Of a stretch of 64,000 nt of DNA, positions 41,597-50,777 are shown one piece after another. Source of the stretch: RI-43 sp033764725 (GTDB lineage Bacteria; Pseudomonadota; Alphaproteobacteria; Caulobacterales; Aquidulcibacteraceae); NCBI GenBank assembly GCA_033764725.1, contig JANRIR010000051.1, positions 62,001 through 126,000 on the forward strand, written 5' to 3'. The translations under genes were made by a program, and so were the position numbers. The notes beneath the pieces are model-generated. The model saw nothing but the letters and a program-made list of their open reading frames with translations. It made no database searches and was not told where the DNA came from. Position 1 is the stretch's first letter; the number at the start of each line of letters is the position of its first letter.

Positions 41597-42421
41597 TCAG
41601 AAAATGCGCGACAGCCAGCCGCGGCGCTGGGCTTCCTCGTCGGACACCTGCGCGACGCCGCGATCGGTCATCAGTCGATACGTGGCGAGGTACCAGGAGC
41701 TGCCGGGATAATTGTGCCCAAGAATGGCGGCGGTGCGCTGCGCCTCTTCCGTCATGCCCACCGACACGTATGCCTCGACCAGACGATGCAGCGCTTCGGG
41801 CACATGGGTGGTGCGCTGGAAATTCGGATCTTCGACCACGCGGCGGAAGCGGTTCATCGCCGCCAAATGCTGATCGCGCGTCAGATAGAAACGCCCGATC
41901 TCCATCTCCTTGCCGGCCAATTGGTCGTAGGTCATGTCGATCTTCAGGCGTGCGTCGCGCGCATAATCACTGTCGGGAAAGCGGCGCACGACGTCCTGCA
42001 GCGCCGTCAGCGCCTGCTCCGTCGTCGCCTGATCGCGGCCGACGTCGAGGATCTGTTCGAAATAGCAGGTGGCGATCAGATAATAGGCGTAGGGCGTGCT
42101 TTCATTGCCGGGATGCAGCGCGATGAAACGCTGCGAGGCCTCGATCGCCTCGTCATACTGGTTCGACTGGTACTTGGCGTAGGCGGACATCAGCACCGCG
42201 CGGCGCGCCCACGAGGAATACGGATGCTGGCGCTCGACTTCCTCGAACGCGGTGGCCGCTTCGGTGTAGCGGCGCTGGTCGAGCAGATCGGCGGCGCGGT
42301 TATAGAGCGCGGCCACCGGCTCTTCGACGAATTGCATCTCCGCCTCGGGCGCGCCGCCGCAGGCGGCGAGGCTCGCGGCCATCAGCGCGGCTCCAATCCA
42401 AGGGGCGAAGCGGCGAACCAT
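41597..42421 (-). CDS. bamD: Outer membrane assembly lipoprotein BamD
   Basis: Lipoprotein component of the BAM complex, 274 residues. The signal ends in the lipobox LAACGG with C21. The mature part is built of TPR-like repeats: AALYNRAADLLDQRRYTEAATAFEEVERQHPYSSWARRAVLMSAYAKYQSNQYDEAIEASQRFIALHPGN and on, exactly the BamD pattern. With BamA it inserts beta-barrel proteins into the outer membrane. The ATG at 42421 follows a GAGAGG site. It lies between lpxC and ligA on the same strand, the common alphaproteobacterial order. Confidence 0.95.
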   Translation of the reverse strand: MVRRFAPWIGAALMAASLAACGGAPEAEMQFVEEPVAALYNRAADLLDQRRYTEAATAFEEVERQHPYSSWARRAVLMSAYAKYQSNQYDEAIEASQRFIALHPGNESTPYAYYLIATCYFEQILDVGRDQATTEQALTALQDVVRRFPDSDYARDARLKIDMTYDQLAGKEMEIGRFYLTRDQHLAAMNRFRRVVEDPNFQRTTHVPEALHRLVEAYVSVGMTEEAQRTAAILGHNYPGSSWYLATYRLMTDRGVAQVSDEEAQRRGWLSRIF

Positions 42422-42537
42422 GGAACGGCCTCTCGTCAGGAAGGGAATGTCGGCTGCGGCGCAACCGCGGGAACCCGCGTCAATACATGACCTCGCGGGC
42501 CTGCGGAAGCGCCGGCGGCGCCTGCCCTGCACGCCGA

Positions 42538-43434
42538 TCAGGCGATGGCGGCGGCGCGGCTCGGCGCGGGCGCGAGCGTCTCCAGGCGCCAGGCGGCCGG
42601 ATTGGCCATCAGCGCCTTCACCAGGCGGGCGTTCATCGCATGGCCGGGCTGATCGGCCTCGTAGCGCCCCGCGATCGTGGCGCCGGCGAGCGCCAGATCG
42701 CCGATCGCGTCGAGCATCTTGTGGCGCACGAATTCGTCCTCGAAGCGCAGCCCCTCGGGGTTCACCACCGCGCCCTGGTCGATGACCACGACATTGTCGA
42801 GCGACGCGCCGCGCCCGCGGCCGCGCTCATGCATGCGGGACAAATCGGCCATGAAGCCGAACGTGCGCGCGCCGGCGACCTCGTCGAGGAAGCTCTCGGG
42901 CGTCAGCGTCAGCCGACGCCGCTGCACGCCGATGGCGGCGTCGCGGAAGCGGATCGTGACGTCCATTTCCAAAGCATCGCCGCACGCCGGCGACAACACC
43001 GCGCGCTTGGCTCCGTCGGCCACGACCACGGTCTCGAGAATGCGGATCACCCGGCGCGGCGCAGCCTGGGCGCGCAAGCCTGCATTGAGCAGAACCTGCA
43101 CGAACGGCGCAGCCGAGCCGTCGAGGATGGGGACTTCAGGTCCGTCGACGTCGACGATCAAATTGTCCACGCCAAGGCCGGCGCAGGCGGCCATCAGGTG
43201 CTCGATCGTGGCGATCTCGGCGCCGTCTTCGCCGCGCAGCGTGGTGCCGAGTTCGGTGTGGGCCACCGCGCTCCACGCCGCGCGGATGGGCGCGCGCCCG
43301 GCCAGATCGGCGCGGTTGAACACGATCCCGGCGTCCGGCGCAGCCGGGCGCAGCACCAGCCGCACGTGCTCGCCGGTATGGACCCCGACGCCCGCGCACA
43401 CCGCCGGGCCTGCAATCGTTTGCTGTTGCGCCAC
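42538..43434 (-). CDS. lpxC: UDP-3-O-acyl-N-acetylglucosamine deacetylase
   Basis: Zinc deacetylase of the committed step in lipid A synthesis, 298 residues. Zinc ligands are H79 (ATIEHLMAA) and the His and Asp of RHKMLDAIGDLALAGA; the catalytic base region is before them, and HAMNARLVKAL supplies the general acid His. The opening QQTIAGPAVCAGVGVHTGEHV is typical. The start is a GTG with GAGGG upstream. The usual neighbours ftsZ and bamD flank it, but a long helical-repeat gene on the opposite strand has come between lpxC and ftsZ. Confidence 0.95.
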   Translation of the reverse strand: MAQQQTIAGPAVCAGVGVHTGEHVRLVLRPAAPDAGIVFNRADLAGRAPIRAAWSAVAHTELGTTLRGEDGAEIATIEHLMAACAGLGVDNLIVDVDGPEVPILDGSAAPFVQVLLNAGLRAQAAPRRVIRILETVVVADGAKRAVLSPACGDALEMDVTIRFRDAAIGVQRRRLTLTPESFLDEVAGARTFGFMADLSRMHERGRGRGASLDNVVVIDQGAVVNPEGLRFEDEFVRHKMLDAIGDLALAGATIAGRYEADQPGHAMNARLVKALMANPAAWRLETLAPAPSRAAAIA

Positions 43435-43575
43435 GCTACCCTCTTGCGCCGCGAGCCCCCCGACTGCGGCGACGCTGATCTATGGGCGCCCGCCCCGCCG
43501 CTCAACACACGTTGCGTTACGGTTTGTGACGGGTATCCCTAACCGCGAGGCCGAGGCGCGGCCGAGGAGCAAGCC

Positions 43576-45279
43576 ATGGCGACAGCCGCCGGCGCAGCGC
43601 GATCGGCGAGCCCGTTCGAGCGCGCATTCGCCGCGCTGATGGCGCGCGCCGAGGCCGGCGACGCCGATGCGGCGCGTCAGGCCGGCGCCATCGCCATCGA
43701 CCGTGACCCGGCCCGCGCCCGCGCCGCGTTCGCCCGCGCCGCCGCGCTCGATCCGCTCGACGCCGGGGCGCGCCTGGCGCTGGCCCGGCTGCACCTGGAG
43801 GGCCACGCCCTGGACGAGGCGCGCGCGATGGCCGCCGATGCCTTCGCCTGCGCGGTCGATGAGGCGCTGCGGGCCTTGGCCGCCTTTGCGCTGGGAGAAA
43901 TCGCCGCCGCCAGGGGCGATGCGGGGGAAGCCCGCGACGCCTATGGCGCAGCCCAGGCGATGCAGCGCGCGATCCTTCAGTCGCATCCCGAAGATGTCGA
44001 GGCGCGCCGCCACGCCGCCCGCGCCGCCCAACGCCTGGCCGATCTCGAGGAGGCCCCGCAGGCGCGGGAGGACGCCCACGCCGCCGCCCTCGCCGCGCTC
44101 GAGGCGCTGCCGATGGACCAATGCGGCCCCGGCGCGCTCGAGGACGCCGCCTTCGGCTGCGCCCGCCTCGCCGCGCTGGCGCAGGCCCGCCGCGATTATG
44201 ACGCCGCCCGCCGCTACCTCGCGCGCCAGCGTGCGGCGTTGACGCGGCTCGCCGCACTCGAGCCTGACGAGCCGGCCTGGCGCGGCGAACTGGCCGAGGC
44301 GCACCGCGCCGAAATCCGTTTCGCGGCGGACGCCGGCGAGCCCGGCCCTGCACGCGCCGCAGCCGAACAGGCCGTGCAGCTGCTGCTGGGCCTCGCCGCC
44401 GCCGACCCGACCTCCGGCGACCGCGCCCTGGCCTTGGCGGCGGGCTGGAGCGATCTGACGGAGTGCTGCGCCGCCGCCGGCGACGATGTCGCCGCACGCA
44501 ACGCCGCCGCCCAGGCCGGCGCGCTTCTGGCGCGGGTCGGCCCCGCTGCGCCCGGCGCCCCGGCGATCGCGCTCGAACGCGCGCGACTCGATCTTACCGA
44601 AGCCGCTTTGGCGTTCCGCGCCAAGGCGCTCGAGCCCGCCCGCAAGGCCGCCGCCGCAGCGTGCACGGCGCTCGATGCGCTGGCCGCCCAAGGCGCGCCG
44701 GCGGCGACGCCGCTTTTGGCCCGCGCCTGGGCGCTGCTTGGCGAGATCGCCATGGCCGCACGGCGCGCCGATCAGGCCGCGGACGCGTTCGCGCGCGCCG
44801 CCGCCTTCGACGCACGCTGCGGCGGCGCGCAGACCACCACACTGAACGCCGCTTTGGCGCAGGCCTGCGAAGCCGCCGGCGATCTGCCCGCAGCGCGGCG
44901 GGCGCAATCGGCGGTTTGCGACGCGCTGCTCTGCGCAGTGCAGGCCGCGCCGCAGCGGCGCGACCTGGTCGACAGCCTCGCGCGCGCGCTGGACAAGCTG
45001 GCGGGCATCGCCGCCTTCCAGGGGGATTCGCGCGCCGCAGCCGCAGCCTGGCGCGACGGCGCAGCGATCAGCGAGACGCTGCTGACGGAAGGGGGCGACG
45101 ATGACGTCGCCGCCTTGCGCTTGTGCGCGCAGCTGACCGCGCGGCTTGGGCTTGCACGCAACGCCGGGGCCGTGAGCCGACGGGCGCGGGCGCTGACGCT
45201 GCTGGAGCGGATCGCACGGTTGGGCGGGATGACCGCCGAGGACGTCAGCCTGCAGGCCGCACTTCTGGAGGCGCGCTGA
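43576..45279 (+). CDS. Large Ala-rich helical (TPR-like) repeat protein
   Basis: A 567-residue protein composed almost wholly of Ala-rich amphipathic helices, with no signal peptide and no membrane segment. Several stretches have TPR spacing, for example ARAAFARAAALDPLDAGARLALARLHLEG and AADAFARAAAFDARCGG. It is probably a solenoid scaffold for protein contacts. I do not recognise a family name. It is encoded on the plus strand between lpxC (divergent, 141 bp apart) and ftsZ (convergent, 22 bp between ends), which is not part of the standard division cluster. Confidence 0.75.
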   Translation: MATAAGAARSASPFERAFAALMARAEAGDADAARQAGAIAIDRDPARARAAFARAAALDPLDAGARLALARLHLEGHALDEARAMAADAFACAVDEALRALAAFALGEIAAARGDAGEARDAYGAAQAMQRAILQSHPEDVEARRHAARAAQRLADLEEAPQAREDAHAAALAALEALPMDQCGPGALEDAAFGCARLAALAQARRDYDAARRYLARQRAALTRLAALEPDEPAWRGELAEAHRAEIRFAADAGEPGPARAAAEQAVQLLLGLAAADPTSGDRALALAAGWSDLTECCAAAGDDVAARNAAAQAGALLARVGPAAPGAPAIALERARLDLTEAALAFRAKALEPARKAAAAACTALDALAAQGAPAATPLLARAWALLGEIAMAARRADQAADAFARAAAFDARCGGAQTTTLNAALAQACEAAGDLPAARRAQSAVCDALLCAVQAAPQRRDLVDSLARALDKLAGIAAFQGDSRAAAAAWRDGAAISETLLTEGGDDDVAALRLCAQLTARLGLARNAGAVSRRARALTLLERIARLGGMTAEDVSLQAALLEAR

Positions 45280-45301
45280 ACGCGCCCGTACTGCAGCGGC
45301 G

Positions 45302-46618
45302 TCAGCGCGGGTTCATTTGCCGGCGCAGAAAGGCGGGGATTTCGAGTTCGTCTTCCGGAGCGGCTTCCTCGGTGGGGGCGCGGCCGGCGTCGCGCGCCGC
45401 GGCGTCCCGGATGGCCGGCTCCCGCGACGCAGGTTCGGCCGCCTGCCCGCCGGATTTCATCCAGCCGAACAGGTTGAAGCCGCGGCGCTCGTCGGCCGGC
45501 TCCTCCAGCGCGAAGGACGGGCGGTCTTCGTCGTGGCCGACATAGGCGGCGGCGCGGTCCGGCGCGCCGCCGGGCTCCTGCTGGAAGCGGCGCGGCGCGG
45601 GCGCATCGGCGGCGCGCCGGGCCGGCTGCACGACGGTCTGCTGGGAGACGATGGCGTCGTCGTCGATGCCGGTGGCGACCACCGACACGCGCATGCGGCC
45701 TTCGAGCTGCTCGTCGAAGGTGGAGCCGAGGATGATGTTGGCGTTGGGATCGACTTCGGCGCGGATTTCATTCGCTGCGGCGTCGACCTCATAAAGGGTC
45801 ATGTCGAAGCCGCCGGTGATGTTGATCAGCACGCCTTTGGCGCCGCGCATCGAAACGATGTCGAGCAGCGGATTGGTGATCGCGCCGTGGGCGGCGTCGA
45901 GCGCGCGGTTGGGCCCGTCGCCCTCGCCGGTGCCCATCATGGCGGTGCCCATCTCGGCCATCACCGTGCGCACGTCGGCGAAATCGAGATTGATCAGGCC
46001 GGGCATGACCATGAGATCGGTGACGCCGCGCACGCCGGAATACAAAACCTGATCGGCCATCTGGAACGCCTCGGCGAAGGTCGTGCGTTCGTTGGCGATG
46101 CGGAAAAGGTTCTGGTTTGGGATAACGATCAGCGTGTCGACGTGCTTGCGCAATTCCTGCACGCCGGCTTCCGCCAGAACCATGCGGCGCTGGCCTTCGA
46201 AATGAAACGGCTTGGTGACGACCGCGATCGTCAGCACGCCGCGCTCCCGCGCCGTGCGCGCGATGACGGGCGCAGCGCCGGTGCCGGTGCCGCCGCCCAT
46301 GCCGGCGGCGACGAACACCATGTGCGCGCCTTCGAGAAACTCGACGATCTCGGAGGTGCTCTCTTGCGCGGCCGCCTTGCCCACTTCAGGACGCGCGCCG
46401 GCGCCGAGGCCCTCGGTGATGGATTGGCCGAGCTGGATGCGGTTGGGCGTCTTGGCGCGCGTCAGAGCCTGCGCGTCGGTGTTGGCGACGACGAACTCGA
46501 CGCCTTGCAGCCGCGCGTCGATCATGTTGTTGACCGCGTTGCCGCCCGCGCCGCCGACGCCGAACACGACGATGCGCGGGCGCAATTCCTGTAGCGCGGG
46601 CACGCCGAATTGGACCAT
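45302..46618 (-). CDS. ftsZ: Cell division protein FtsZ
   Basis: Tubulin-like GTPase that forms the Z ring, 438 residues. The start RIVVFGVGGAGGNAVNNMI leads to the GTP-binding GGGTGTG signature (about 108-114), then the synergy T7 segment NLDFADVRTVM with the catalytic Asp. After about residue 320 comes an acidic/Ala-rich linker of some 90 residues, and the protein ends with the conserved peptide EIPAFLRRQMNPR that binds FtsA and others. The linker is short compared with Caulobacter FtsZ. It lies 109 bp after ftsA in the same direction, so an internal promoter is possible. Confidence 0.97.
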   Translation of the reverse strand: MVQFGVPALQELRPRIVVFGVGGAGGNAVNNMIDARLQGVEFVVANTDAQALTRAKTPNRIQLGQSITEGLGAGARPEVGKAAAQESTSEIVEFLEGAHMVFVAAGMGGGTGTGAAPVIARTARERGVLTIAVVTKPFHFEGQRRMVLAEAGVQELRKHVDTLIVIPNQNLFRIANERTTFAEAFQMADQVLYSGVRGVTDLMVMPGLINLDFADVRTVMAEMGTAMMGTGEGDGPNRALDAAHGAITNPLLDIVSMRGAKGVLINITGGFDMTLYEVDAAANEIRAEVDPNANIILGSTFDEQLEGRMRVSVVATGIDDDAIVSQQTVVQPARRAADAPAPRRFQQEPGGAPDRAAAYVGHDEDRPSFALEEPADERRGFNLFGWMKSGGQAAEPASREPAIRDAAARDAGRAPTEEAAPEDELEIPAFLRRQMNPR

Positions 46619-46727
46619 GGCCGCCTGGACTCCCGTCAGCGATTCTCCGCTTGCGGAATATGTTGCAGGTGAAGTGTGGGTTTTCCAGGGCCCAAACGCG
46701 CTTTCGCCGGTTTCAGCGCAGCGAAAC

Positions 46728-48047
46728 TCAAAAGTTCTGCTTCAACCAGCCCCAGGCGCGCGTCGCGGCGATGGCGGCTTGCGCGCCCAGCGCGCGCAGG
46801 TCGAACTCGGCCGGGCGCTCCTCCTCGTTCTCGAGCACGCACTGCGTGAGCCGCCAATCGAGGAGGCCGGACGCCGCAGCAAGGCCGGGCGCTGCGCCGA
46901 CATGATCGAACGTCGCTGCGCCGTGCAGCCGGCCGACGCGCGTCGGCATTTTGAGATAGTCGGCGGCGAACTCCGCTGCGCCCGGCAGCTGCGCGCCGCC
47001 GCCGACCAGGATCGCGCGCCGCGGCATGCGGTGCGGCTCGAGCCCGGCGCGGTCGAGACTGGCGCGCGCCAGGCGGAAAATCTCGGCCAGGCGCGCCGCG
47101 ATCGCATCGGCGACCAGCCCGCGCGGGCTGGCGTGTGATTCCAGCCGCCCGTCGGCGCCGACGCGCGGCGTCTCGATCGCCTCGCGCGGATTGAACCCGC
47201 CGCCGACCACGCCGTGCATCAGCTTCACGCGCTCGGCCACGGCGAAGGTCGTCGACAGGCGGCGCGCCAGATCGCGTGTGATCCGCGCCCCGCCGATCGG
47301 GATATGATCGAGGTGCATCAGCGCGCCTTCCGCCATCGCCGCGACGCCAGCGCCGCCGGCGCCGAGATCGATCACCAGGACACCGCTTTCGCGCTCTTCC
47401 TCGCTGGCGGCGCCCAAGGCCGCCGCATAGGGCCCGGCGACCACCGCTTCGGGCGCAGCGCCAGCGCCGCGCGCGCAGCGCTTCAGAGCCTCTATGGCTT
47501 GAGCGGGCGCGGTGACCACGCAGGCCTCGGCCTCCAGCCAGCGCCCTTCCTGGCCGCGCGGATCGGGGATCGCTTCGCCGCCGTCGACGCTATAGCCCAA
47601 GGGCAGAACATGCAGCGCCGCGCACCCCGGCGCCGGCGCGCTCTGGATCGCGGCCGCCAAAGCCGCCTGCACTTCGCGGGGCCCCACGCGGCCGCTGCGC
47701 AGCTTGACGCCGCCGCGCACCACGCCGCCGCGCAGGCCGGGGCCGGCATAGCTCAAGGTGACGCGCGCGGCGGCGATCCCTGCGCCGCGCTCGGCCTCGT
47801 CCAGCGCGATGCGCATGCCGCGCGCGCAGGCGTCGAAATCCGCGGCCTTGCCCGAGGCGTAGCCCGGCGCCGCTTCGCAGCCGAGGCCCTCCACCAGCGC
47901 GCCTGCGCCGCGGGTCGCGGCGCGGCCGATCAGGCACGCCGTCTTGGAGGCGCCGACATCGAGCACAGCGACGCTGGCGGCGGGCGCAGCCGAGACCGGC
48001 GCGTCGCGCGTCGTCGGCGCCGACAGAAGGGAGGCAAGCGCGGTCAT
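46728..48047 (-). CDS. ftsA: Cell division protein FtsA
   Basis: Actin-like membrane tether for FtsZ, 439 residues. The ATPase core shows VAVLDVGASKTACLIGR (phosphate 1), VLVIDLGAGGAGVAAM (phosphate 2) and AILVGGGAQLPGAAEFAADYLKMPTRVG (adenosine motif). The C-terminus AAIAATRAWGWLKQNF is the amphipathic helix that binds the membrane. The start ATG overlaps the ftsQ stop as ATGA. The N-terminal leader of about 25 Ala/Ser-rich residues before the first strand is longer than in E. coli. Confidence 0.94.
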   Translation of the reverse strand: MTALASLLSAPTTRDAPVSAAPAASVAVLDVGASKTACLIGRAATRGAGALVEGLGCEAAPGYASGKAADFDACARGMRIALDEAERGAGIAAARVTLSYAGPGLRGGVVRGGVKLRSGRVGPREVQAALAAAIQSAPAPGCAALHVLPLGYSVDGGEAIPDPRGQEGRWLEAEACVVTAPAQAIEALKRCARGAGAAPEAVVAGPYAAALGAASEEERESGVLVIDLGAGGAGVAAMAEGALMHLDHIPIGGARITRDLARRLSTTFAVAERVKLMHGVVGGGFNPREAIETPRVGADGRLESHASPRGLVADAIAARLAEIFRLARASLDRAGLEPHRMPRRAILVGGGAQLPGAAEFAADYLKMPTRVGRLHGAATFDHVGAAPGLAAASGLLDWRLTQCVLENEEERPAEFDLRALGAQAAIAATRAWGWLKQNF

Positions 48048-48967
48048 GCGCCCCGCGACCATTCGTAAGGCGCGCCGGCGAGGCGCGGATGCACCGTCAC
48101 CGCCATGCGGCCCGGCGCGCGCAGATCGATGCGCTCGACCGGGCGGTCGAGCAACGCATACGCGGCGTGCAGCGCCTCGACCTGCCGGATCGCAGCGGCG
48201 GGCGCAGCCTCCGGCAACGCGATGAGCGCGCCGCTTTTGAGTTCGATGTTCCAGCGCCTGTCGGCGACACGGATCAGCGCGCGGGTGCGCGCGCGCAGCG
48301 CCGGCGCTTCCTCCAGCGCCTGGAGCACGTCCGCCGAGGCGGGGCCGGCGCCGCGGCCGACGATCAGCGGCAGGTCGCGGCGGTCGGCGGCGCGCTCGGC
48401 CATGACGCGCTCGCCGGCGACGTCGATCAGCGTGACCGCCCCGTTTTCCTGCCAACGCGCCACTGCGCGGCGGCGGCTGACGGTGACGTGCAGCTGCGAC
48501 GGCCACAGGCGCGAAACGCGCGCGCTCTCGACCCAATCGAGGCTTTCCACGCGCGCCTTGACCGCTTCCGGGTCGGCGGCGAGCAGCGAGGCCCGGCCGG
48601 GCGGCGCAGCGATGGCGCGCACTTCCTCGGCGCGCGCGCCGGACACGCCGTCGATGGCGATGTCGGCGATGTCGAACCCGGCGGCGGCGGCGATCCGATC
48701 GGAGCCCAGCGCGACCGCCTCATGCGCGTCGAACAGCGATCCGCCGATCCAGGCCGCTCCGGCGACGGCCGTGCTGCACAGCACCACGGCGCTGGCGAGC
48801 AGGCCGCCCACGCCCTTGCGCGTGACCTTCGGCATCGGCGCGCCCAACCCGCCGGCCATCTTGATGGCCGCGATCTTGGACATGCCGCGCGGCGGCGGCG
48901 GGGGCGGCGCATAGCGGCGCGGCGGTTCGCCGCCGCGCGATTGCCGTCTCGCCCTCACCGCGGCCAT
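48044..48967 (-). CDS. ftsQ: Cell division protein FtsQ
   Basis: Bitopic divisome protein of 307 residues. A basic, Pro-rich cytoplasmic tail (ending near 50) precedes one membrane helix at about 53-75, a POTRA domain (FDIADIAIDGVSGARAEEVRAI) and the FtsQ beta domain (LDWVESARVSRLWPSQLHVTVSRRRAVARW). ATG 48967 has GGAGG eight bases upstream; it lies inside the last codons of ddl, overlapping that gene by 13 bp. An in-frame GTG at 48988 is less likely. Confidence 0.94.
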   Translation of the reverse strand: MAAVRARRQSRGGEPPRRYAPPPPPPRGMSKIAAIKMAGGLGAPMPKVTRKGVGGLLASAVVLCSTAVAGAAWIGGSLFDAHEAVALGSDRIAAAAGFDIADIAIDGVSGARAEEVRAIAAPPGRASLLAADPEAVKARVESLDWVESARVSRLWPSQLHVTVSRRRAVARWQENGAVTLIDVAGERVMAERAADRRDLPLIVGRGAGPASADVLQALEEAPALRARTRALIRVADRRWNIELKSGALIALPEAAPAAAIRQVEALHAAYALLDRPVERIDLRAPGRMAVTVHPRLAGAPYEWSRGA

Positions 48968-49869
48968 GACGCGTCCTCCAGGATCCACCCAACCAAATCG
49001 TCGAACGACAGCCCCACATGCGCCGCTTGTTCTGGAACCAGCGAGGTCGGCGTCATGCCGGGTTGCGTATTCACCTCCAAAAGGATGAGCCGATCGCTAA
49101 TGGGGTCGTAGCGAAAATCACTTCGCGTCACCCCGCGGCAGCCGAGGGCTGCGTGCGCCTTTTCGGCGACATCCAGACAGGCCTGCGTGACCGCATTCGG
49201 GATCTTGGCGGGGATGTCGTGGCGCGATCCGCCGGCGGCGTATTTGGCGTCGTAGTCGTACCATTCGCCCGCCGGCACGATCTCGGTCACCGCCAGCGCC
49301 CCGCGGCCGTGCATCACCGCCGTGGTCAATTCCTTGCCGGGGATGAATTCCTCGATCAGCACCTCGTCGCCGAACGCCCAGTCCGGATCGAGGAGCTGTT
49401 CGGGCGGCCGGTTGGCGCCTTCGCGCACGATGAAGATGCCCACCGAAGAGCCTTGCGCGTTGGGCTTGACCACATAGGGCGCAGGCATCGGGTGCGCCTT
49501 GGCGGCCTCCAGCCGGTGCATCAGCAGGCCCTTGGCCAGCGGCAGGCCGGCATGGGCGAACACCGCCTTGGACTTGTCCTTGTCCATCGCGAGCGCCGAG
49601 GCCAGCACCCCGGAATGGGTGTAGGGCAGGCGCAGATAGTCGAGCACGCCCTGGATGCGGCCGTCCTCGCCCCATTCGCCGTGCAGCGCGTTGAAGGCGG
49701 CGTCGGCGCCGAAAGCCTTGAGCTGCTCGACCCAGTCGCGGTCCTGCGGATCGATGGGCTGAACGGTGTGGCCAAGCCGCGCGAGCGCTGCCGCGCAGCC
49801 CGCGCCGGAGGAGAGGCTCACCGGCCGCTCGGGGCTCAAGCCCCCCATCAGAACCGCCACGCGCGCCAT
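48955..49869 (-). CDS. ddl: D-alanine--D-alanine ligase
   Basis: ATP-grasp ligase of 304 residues that joins two D-alanines for the peptidoglycan stem. The opening VAVLMGGLSPERPVSLSSG and FNALHGEWGEDGRIQGVLDYLRLPYTHSGVLASALAMDKDKSK form the D-Ala and N-terminal sites; VKPNAQGSSVGIFIV is the ATP-binding loop; LILLEVNTQPGMTPTSLVPEQAAHVGLSF holds the metal ligands. GGGAG precedes the start. In most relatives murB is directly upstream; here a TIR-like gene, an epoxide-hydrolase-like gene and a repeat lie between. Confidence 0.96.
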   Translation of the reverse strand: MARVAVLMGGLSPERPVSLSSGAGCAAALARLGHTVQPIDPQDRDWVEQLKAFGADAAFNALHGEWGEDGRIQGVLDYLRLPYTHSGVLASALAMDKDKSKAVFAHAGLPLAKGLLMHRLEAAKAHPMPAPYVVKPNAQGSSVGIFIVREGANRPPEQLLDPDWAFGDEVLIEEFIPGKELTTAVMHGRGALAVTEIVPAGEWYDYDAKYAAGGSRHDIPAKIPNAVTQACLDVAEKAHAALGCRGVTRSDFRYDPISDRLILLEVNTQPGMTPTSLVPEQAAHVGLSFDDLVGWILEDASWPR

Positions 49870-50150
49870 TCGGCGTCTCCCACTCCGCTGTTCCAGAATG
49901 AAGCGCCTTGAGGTTAAGGCAAGGTGATGGCGGCGTGTTTTATGGATTGATTTTTATGGTAAATTTTTCGTTCCGCCGGTTTTTCGCAGGCGCCCTGGAA
50001 GGGTGCGCGGCGGGGCCGGCCTGCATGCTTTTGCGGCGCCTTTTGCCTACGCCTTAATCGGGCGCCGCGCCGCCGCGCTTCGCCCGGGAGGCGAGATTGC
50101 CACCCGCGCCCGCCGCTTTCACCTTGAAATTCAGGGAGGCGGTCACACTC

Positions 50151-50711
50151 ATGGGTCATATCTTGCTGGCGCACGCGCCGGGCGCGGCGGCGCGCGCCGC
50201 CATGGTTTCCAAAAAACTCCAGGCCCTTGGCTACGCCGTGCGCCCGGCGCCGCTTGCGGCGCCCTCGCCGCTGGGCCGGCGCGAGACCGCCAGCGCCGTC
50301 GCCGGGGCGTCGCGCGTGGTGCTGTTATGGTCGGCCGATGCGGCGCGCGACCCCTCCCTGCTTGCGGCCGCGGCCCGCGCCCAGGCGGCGGGCAAGCTTG
50401 CGGTCGCGCGGCTCGATGCAGCCGCCCCGCCGGCCGGCCTGAGCGCCGCGCCGGTGGATCTGTCGCGTTGGACCGGACGCGCCGATTGGCGGCCCTGGCG
50501 GGCGTTCGTCGCCGCACTCGGCCCAACGCCGGCGGCGCCCCGCACGCCCGCGCCCCGCCCCGCTGCGGCTGAAGGCCCTCCGGCGGCGACGGCCGCGCCG
50601 GAACCAGCGCCCGCCAAGCGCGGCGGCGGAGCGCTGGTCGTCGGCGTGATCCTCGCGCTCCTGGCCGCAGGCGGCGCCGCGGCGTTCTTCCTGCTGTCGC
50701 CGCCGGCTTGA
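50151..50711 (+). CDS. Degenerate TIR-like protein with C-terminal membrane anchor
   Basis: A 186-residue protein. The first 125 residues align with the two TIR proteins at 28.8-30.8 kb: RVVLLWSADA at 55-64 sits at the same residue numbers as AVIVLWSEHS in the first TIR protein, GKLAVARLD matches GKLIPAALD, and VDLSRWTGRADWRPWRAFVAALG matches ADLSGWSGQPNHPDWERFVAAVKG. But the WVREEARMG segment with the catalytic Glu is replaced by SLLAAAARAQ and the BB loop by an Ala/Pro stretch, so enzyme activity is unlikely. An Ala/Pro linker (125-156) and a membrane helix (about 160-182) follow. It lies between ddl and murB on the opposite strand. Confidence 0.78.
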   Translation: MGHILLAHAPGAAARAAMVSKKLQALGYAVRPAPLAAPSPLGRRETASAVAGASRVVLLWSADAARDPSLLAAAARAQAAGKLAVARLDAAAPPAGLSAAPVDLSRWTGRADWRPWRAFVAALGPTPAAPRTPAPRPAAAEGPPAATAAPEPAPAKRGGGALVVGVILALLAAGGAAAFFLLSPPA

Positions 50712-50777
50712 CCTCCGCGGTAATTGGCGCGGCGCGGCGCGCGGCGGACAAGGGGCCTCCACCCGAAGGAGCCGCCC

